This document shows, one piece after another, positions 4,413-7,861 of a stretch of 7,861 nt of DNA. The translations under genes and the position numbers were made by a program. The notes under the pieces were generated by a model. That model was not told where the DNA came from and did not search any database. It was given only the letters and a program-made list of their open reading frames with translations. The stretch is from NCBI GenBank assembly GCA_937883885.1, contig CAKZXL010000533.1, positions 1 to 7,861 of the forward strand, given 5' to 3'. This stretch comes from an uncultured Aquincola sp. (GTDB lineage Bacteria > Pseudomonadota > Gammaproteobacteria > Burkholderiales > Burkholderiaceae). How positions within the stretch are numbered: the first letter of the stretch is position 1; every line of letters starts with the position of its first letter.

Positions 4413-6212
4413 CTTTGTCACGGCCTCGGTGCGGCGCAGCAGCCAGTCACGCGCCTCGCCGGCCACCAGCGGCAGCAGCCGCTCACGCACGGTGGCGTGG
4501 TAAGCATTCAGCCACGCGCGTTCGTCTTCGCGCAGCAGCGCCATGTCTATACAAGCGGTGTCGATGGGGCACAGGGTCAGCGTCTCGAAGTCGAGGAACT
4601 CGCCGAACTCGGCGGCCGGCGCCGGCACGTTGAGCACCAGGTTCTCGATGCGGATGCCCCAGCGGCCCGGCCGGTACAGCCCCGGCTCGATGCTGGTGAC
4701 CATGCCGGGCTCCATCGCCATGTGGGCGTCGGGCACGGCCTTGGCGATGGTCTGCGGGCCCTCGTGCACATTGAGGAAGTAGCCCACGCCATGGCCGGTG
4801 CCGTGGCCGTAGTCCAGGCCCTCGGCCCACAGCGGCGCGCGGGCGATGGCGTCCAGCATCGGGCCCGGCGTGCCGCGCGGAAAGCGGGTGCGGCTCAGCG
4901 CCATCGTGCCCTTGAGCACCCCGGTGTAGTCGCGCTTTTGCTCGGCCGTCACCTGGCCGATGGCCCAGACGCGGGTGATGTCGGTGGTGCCGCCCAGGTA
5001 CTGGCCGCCGGAGTCGATCAGCAGCAGGCCGTCGCCTTCGATCACTGCATGCGATTCGGGCAGCGCGCGGTAGTGCGGCATGGCGCCATTGGCATTGAAG
5101 CCGGCGATGGTGGCAAAGCTCGGGCCGATGCAGCCGGGCCGCCGGGCGCGCTCTTCGGCCAGCCAGTCGTCCACCGTCAGCTCGGTCAGCCGCTCGCCGC
5201 GGGCCAGCGCGGCCTCGAAGCGGGCATAGAAGGCGCACATCGCCGCGCCGTCTTCGGCCATGGCCTGGCGGATGTGGGCGGCTTCGGCCTCGGTCTTGCG
5301 GCTCTTGGCCAGCGTGCTGGGGTTGATGGCTTCCACCACCGCGCAAGCCAGGCGCTCGCGCGCGCCCAGCGTGGTGCGGCGCGGGTCCAGCAGCAGGCGC
5401 GCGTCGGCCGGTACCGCAGCCAGTGCCGCGGCGGCCTGGTCATAAGGGGCCACGGTCACGCCGTCGGCCTGCAGCGTGGCGGCCAGCGCCGGGCTCAGCT
5501 TGCCTTCCGCGATGAAGAGCGTGGCACCTGCGGGCGCCAGCAGCACATGGGCCAGGAACACCGGGTTGTATTCGACGTCGGCGCCGCGCAGGTTCAGCAG
5601 CCAGGCCACGTCGTCCACGGTGCTGATGAAGTGGTGCGTCGCGCCGTGGCGGGCCATGGCCTCACGCACCTGCGCCAGCTTGGCGCTGCGCGGAAGCGTG
5701 GCATGCGGGGCCACATGCTCATACACCGGCGCGGCGGGCAGGCCGGGGCGGTCGGGCCAGATGTGCTGCAGCAGGTCGAAGTCGGTGCGCAGCTGCACGC
5801 CGGCGGCCTGCAGCACGCTGCGCAGCTGCTGCGCGGCGCCCAGGCCCAGCACGTCGCCGTCCACGCCCACGGCATCGCCCGGTTGGCATTCGCGGGCCAG
5901 CCAATCGACATGCGCGGTGGAGCCGCCGGTGGGGATCTTGACCAGCTCGATGCCGCTGCCGGCCAGCTGCGCTTCGGCCTGCACCCAGTAGCGGCTGTCG
6001 GCGAACAGCGCCGCCTTGTGGCGCGTGACCACCAGCGTGCCCATGGACCCGGTGAAGCCCGACAGCCATTGCCGGCCCTGCCAGCGTTCGGGCAGGTATT
6101 CCGACAGGTGCGGGTCGGCCGACGGCACCAGCACCGCAGCCAGCTGGTGGCGGGCGAGGGCGGCTTGCGCGTCCTGGATGCGGGCGCGGTGGAGGGAACT
6201 GCGTGTGTCCAT
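4407..6212 (-). CDS. Xaa-Pro aminopeptidase (aminopeptidase P, M24B, long form)
   Basis: Cytosolic dimetal peptidase predicted to remove an N-terminal residue preceding proline. At 601 residues it belongs to the long three-domain form (like eukaryotic cytosolic aminopeptidase P), not the roughly 440-residue E. coli PepP. Two creatinase-like N-terminal domains span about 1-300, the first with SADPHLSEYLPERWQGRQWL (31-50). The pita-bread catalytic domain follows at about 305-540, then a C-terminal extension of about 60 residues. All metal ligands are present: Asp400 (LLIDSGGQY), Asp411 (GTTDITR), His474 (GTGHGVG), Glu509 (SIEPG) and Glu523 (RIENL). The accessory histidines His380 (MPHYR) and His483 (NVHEGP) are also present. 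The ATG at 6210-6212 matches the family's usual N-terminus but has no strong Shine-Dalgarno; an in-frame TTG at 6269 is possible. It follows the M16C peptidase gene by 103 bases on the same strand. No signal peptide is seen. Confidence 0.95.
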   Translation of the reverse strand: MDTRSSLHRARIQDAQAALARHQLAAVLVPSADPHLSEYLPERWQGRQWLSGFTGSMGTLVVTRHKAALFADSRYWVQAEAQLAGSGIELVKIPTGGSTAHVDWLARECQPGDAVGVDGDVLGLGAAQQLRSVLQAAGVQLRTDFDLLQHIWPDRPGLPAAPVYEHVAPHATLPRSAKLAQVREAMARHGATHHFISTVDDVAWLLNLRGADVEYNPVFLAHVLLAPAGATLFIAEGKLSPALAATLQADGVTVAPYDQAAAALAAVPADARLLLDPRRTTLGARERLACAVVEAINPSTLAKSRKTEAEAAHIRQAMAEDGAAMCAFYARFEAALARGERLTELTVDDWLAEERARRPGCIGPSFATIAGFNANGAMPHYRALPESHAVIEGDGLLLIDSGGQYLGGTTDITRVWAIGQVTAEQKRDYTGVLKGTMALSRTRFPRGTPGPMLDAIARAPLWAEGLDYGHGTGHGVGYFLNVHEGPQTIAKAVPDAHMAMEPGMVTSIEPGLYRPGRWGIRIENLVLNVPAPAAEFGEFLDFETLTLCPIDTACIDMALLREDERAWLNAYHATVRERLLPLVAGEARDWLLRRTEAVTKP

Positions 6213-6259
6213 GGTCAGGAAGTGCGGGAAGCCGCGGGGTGTGCGGCGGGTTCGGGCGT

Positions 6260-6269
6260 TTGCCGGCAA
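6260..6269. repeat. Perfect 10-bp palindrome in the spacer between the two peptidase genes
   Basis: TTGCCGGCAA is fully self-complementary and sits in the 103-base spacer between the two peptidase genes, 48 bases ahead of the aminopeptidase P start. It could be a small operator dyad, or simply chance in GC-rich DNA. No promoter with good spacing is evident around it. Confidence 0.25.
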
Positions 6270-6278
6270 GGGTACTGC

Positions 6279-6306
6279 AGGCCGGCCCCTCCAGCGGGGC
6301 CGGCCT
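6279..6306 (-). terminator. Strong perfect hairpin between the two peptidase genes
   Basis: AGGCCGGCCCC (6279-6289) pairs perfectly with GGGGCCGGCCT (6296-6306): 11 bp, nearly all G-C, around a 6-base loop. It starts 9 bases after the stop codon of the M16C peptidase gene (minus strand). No T-run follows; the next bases on the minus strand read GCAGTACCC. It is therefore either a U-less terminator or pause, or a 3'-end-protecting or processing hairpin between two genes of one transcript. The structure is certain; the role is inferred. Confidence 0.55.
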
Positions 6307-6315
6307 CACAGGCGC

Positions 6316-7861
6316 TCAGGCTGCGGCCAGACCGGCTTCCTGGGCCTGCTGCATCAGGTCCAGCACCTGCAGGTCGGCGGCGTCCTGGTCGGCCCAGCCG
6401 AGCGCGGCCACGCGGTGCACGGCCTGCCACCCCAGGTGCTGCCGTGCCACGCGCCGCACCTCGTCCCTGCTGCAGCCCAGCACACCCAGGCGGAAGGCAC
6501 TGCGCTGCGCGTCGGTCAGGCCGGCGCGGCCCGCCTGCCAGGCCTTGGCCAGCTGGCCCAGGCCCCGCATCGGCGTGTCCAGCCGCTTGATGACGCTGAG
6601 GATGGCTTCGTCCAGCATCACCGGCGTGAAGTCGCGGGTCTGCAGCTCTTCCAGCGCTGTGCGCATGTCGGCATAGGTGGCGGCCAGCCGCGGGTCGGAC
6701 GAACTGGCGCACAGGAACACGCCGCCGGTGGCGTCGTAGGCCGCATGGGCGCCGTAGGCACCGCCCTGCTCCCGCAGCAGCGGGTGCAGCAGCTGCTGCT
6801 GCAGCAGCTGGGCCAGCACCGCCAGCGCCGGCGCATCGGCATGGCCCAGGGCCGGCACCGGCCACAGCGCATGGCAATGGTTGACCTGGGCCGGCGCCAG
6901 CACGCCCACCGCGGCGGCGGGCTGCGCCGCCGGCGGCGCGATGGTGGCGAGCTGCGCGGGCGCGGCCGGCGCCGGGCCCAGCCGGGTGCACAGCGCGTCC
7001 AGCAGCCGCGGCGCATCGCCTTCGATGCCGGCGCACAGCAGCACACGCGGGCTTTGCAGCAGCAGCGCATGCACGCGGCGCAGCGCCGCCTGCACCGGCG
7101 CCAGGCCCTGCGGCTGGGCCAGCGCCTGCTGCAGCAGGCCATCGAAGGCCAGCGAAGGCAGGCCTTGCACCGCCCGCTGCAGGCGGCCCGCGGCCTGGGT
7201 GCGCGCGCGGGCTTCCAGCGCGGCCAGCTGCGGCGCCTCGTCGGCCAGGTCGGCCAGGCGCGACTGCAGCCGCTCCTGCAGCAGGTAGCGCAGGCGCTCG
7301 GTGTCGTCGAAGTCGGGTGCCTGCAGCCAGGCGGCGGCCACTTCGGGGATGTTCGCCTGCTCTTCGCGCAGCGCATCGATCTGCAGCGTCACTTCCAGGC
7401 GTGCCGTGCCGTCGAGCGTCTGCAGCGCGCTGGCCTGCAGCCGCATCTGCGCCACCCGCAGCCGGCGCCAGGTCGCGGCGGCCTGGTGCGTCATGCCGTT
7501 GGCGCCCAGCTGCGGCAGCAGGTCGGCCATCAGGTCGATCCAGGGCCAGTCGGCTTCGGGCGCGGCGCTGAGGTCGAACTTGACCAGCCCGTGGCTGAGC
7601 CCGTTGGTGGGCAGCGAGAGTGCATGGTCGTGCCACACCGCCGGCGCCAAGGGCAGCAGCGGCCGCGCCTGACGCTCCACATCGGCCGGCTGGATGCGCG
7701 GCAGCACCGCGTCCAGGTCGGGCTGCTCGGCGTTCTGGTGGGTGGCCAGGCGGGCGTTGTCGGCGTCGATGGCCGCGCGCTCGGCCTCGGTCATGCGGGC
7801 CTGCCAGTCCTGCGTGAAGCGCTCGGCGGCTTCGTCGCGGCGGGCCAGGAACTGCAGGTCG
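6316..7861 (-). CDS. M16C-family metallopeptidase (PreP/Cym1-like), C-terminal part; 5' end outside window
   Basis: C-terminal 514 residues of an insulinase-family peptidase of the presequence-protease subgroup, large clam-shell zinc enzymes of about 970-1000 residues that degrade short unstructured peptides. The frame stays open across base 7861, so the N-terminal half with the HxxEH zinc site is not visible. The recognisable part is the last domain, LLREQGGAYGAHAAYDATGG (6715-6780), followed by SSDPRLAATYADMRTALEEL. The Arg (6772-6774) and Tyr (6754-6756) here have the R-x5-Y spacing of the pair that contacts substrate in PreP/M16 C-terminal domains. The central region carries long helices (DTERLRYLLQERLQSRL). 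Its stop is 103 bases before the aminopeptidase P gene on the same strand, and the two may share a transcript. Whether the missing half is intact, and whether there is a signal peptide, cannot be judged. Confidence 0.9.
   Translation of the reverse strand, partial: DLQFLARRDEAAERFTQDWQARMTEAERAAIDADNARLATHQNAEQPDLDAVLPRIQPADVERQARPLLPLAPAVWHDHALSLPTNGLSHGLVKFDLSAAPEADWPWIDLMADLLPQLGANGMTHQAAATWRRLRVAQMRLQASALQTLDGTARLEVTLQIDALREEQANIPEVAAAWLQAPDFDDTERLRYLLQERLQSRLADLADEAPQLAALEARARTQAAGRLQRAVQGLPSLAFDGLLQQALAQPQGLAPVQAALRRVHALLLQSPRVLLCAGIEGDAPRLLDALCTRLGPAPAAPAQLATIAPPAAQPAAAVGVLAPAQVNHCHALWPVPALGHADAPALAVLAQLLQQQLLHPLLREQGGAYGAHAAYDATGGVFLCASSSDPRLAATYADMRTALEELQTRDFTPVMLDEAILSVIKRLDTPMRGLGQLAKAWQAGRAGLTDAQRSAFRLGVLGCSRDEVRRVARQHLGWQAVHRVAALGWADQDAADLQVLDLMQQAQEAGLAAA
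6786..6810. repeat. CAG/CTG triplet tract with overlapping palindromes inside the M16C gene
   Basis: A run of alternating CAG and CTG triplets contains two overlapping perfect 14-bp palindromes (6786-6799 and 6795-6808). It encodes a Leu/Gln-rich helix (QLLQQQLLHPLL) just before the conserved REQGGAYG motif. Most likely this is codon bias for Leu (CTG) and Gln (CAG) in a helix. It is noted because such tracts can slip or form hairpins. Confidence 0.5.

Noticed and set aside
4497..6590. A 697-codon open frame on the plus strand opposite the aminopeptidase P gene
   Set aside because: It has no recognisable domain and is rich in Arg, His, Gln and Ala as expected from antisense reading of GC-biased codons. 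The opposite strand encodes a complete M24B enzyme with every catalytic residue.
6215..7636. A 473-codon minus-strand open frame overlapping the M16C gene
   Set aside because: It is in a different frame from the conserved REQGGAYG-containing protein, is dominated by Ala/Gly/Arg, and has no family resemblance.
1..7861. CRISPR arrays, tRNA/rRNA genes, insertion sequences, prophage or attachment sites
   Set aside because: I saw no regularly spaced direct repeats, no tRNA-like cloverleaf, no transposase or integrase motif, and no compositional break suggesting recent transfer.

Overview
This is a very GC-rich window with third-position-GC-rich codons and long spurious open frames opposite the real genes. 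The gene types (a PEP-CTERM exported protein, an M16C presequence-protease-like peptidase, a long-form aminopeptidase P, LysR and OmpR-type regulators) suggest a betaproteobacterium of the Burkholderiales, perhaps near the Rubrivivax/Leptothrix/Roseateles group. That placement is inferred from gene content and composition; no marker gene is present.

Layout. (a) 1-1185: a LysR-type regulator, cut by the left edge, is divergent from a small AhpD-like (carboxymuconolactone decarboxylase family) protein that has the full Glu/Cys/Cys/His peroxidase signature. The 114 bases between them hold two inverted repeats, a plausible lysR promoter, and a leader hairpin that would cover the ribosome binding site of the AhpD-like gene. 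(b) 1211-3411: a two-component operon on the minus strand, with an OmpR-family response regulator followed by a HAMP-type sensor histidine kinase. The two are coupled by a GTGA stop/start overlap. The operon converges on the AhpD-like gene, with a hairpin in the 25-base gap. (c) 3500-4342: a spondin_N-domain PEP-CTERM protein with a signal peptide. Its terminator is built partly from its own last codons. (d) 4407-7861: two peptidase genes on the minus strand. Upstream is an M16C (PreP/Cym1-like) metallopeptidase, of which only the C-terminal half is in the window. Downstream is a complete 601-residue aminopeptidase P (M24B). A perfect 11-bp hairpin separates them.

How they may work together. 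The LysR/AhpD pair looks like a regulator with its adjacent redox target. The kinase and regulator form a self-contained signalling pair whose target is not evident here. The two peptidases could act in series on short peptides, the M16C enzyme cutting them and aminopeptidase P removing Xaa-Pro ends. The PEP-CTERM protein would be cargo for an exosortase encoded elsewhere. I found no RNA genes, CRISPR arrays, insertion sequences or attachment sites, and no gene-free stretch longer than 300 bases. I do not see a convincing new multi-gene system. The items most worth checking are local RNA/DNA structures at gene boundaries.
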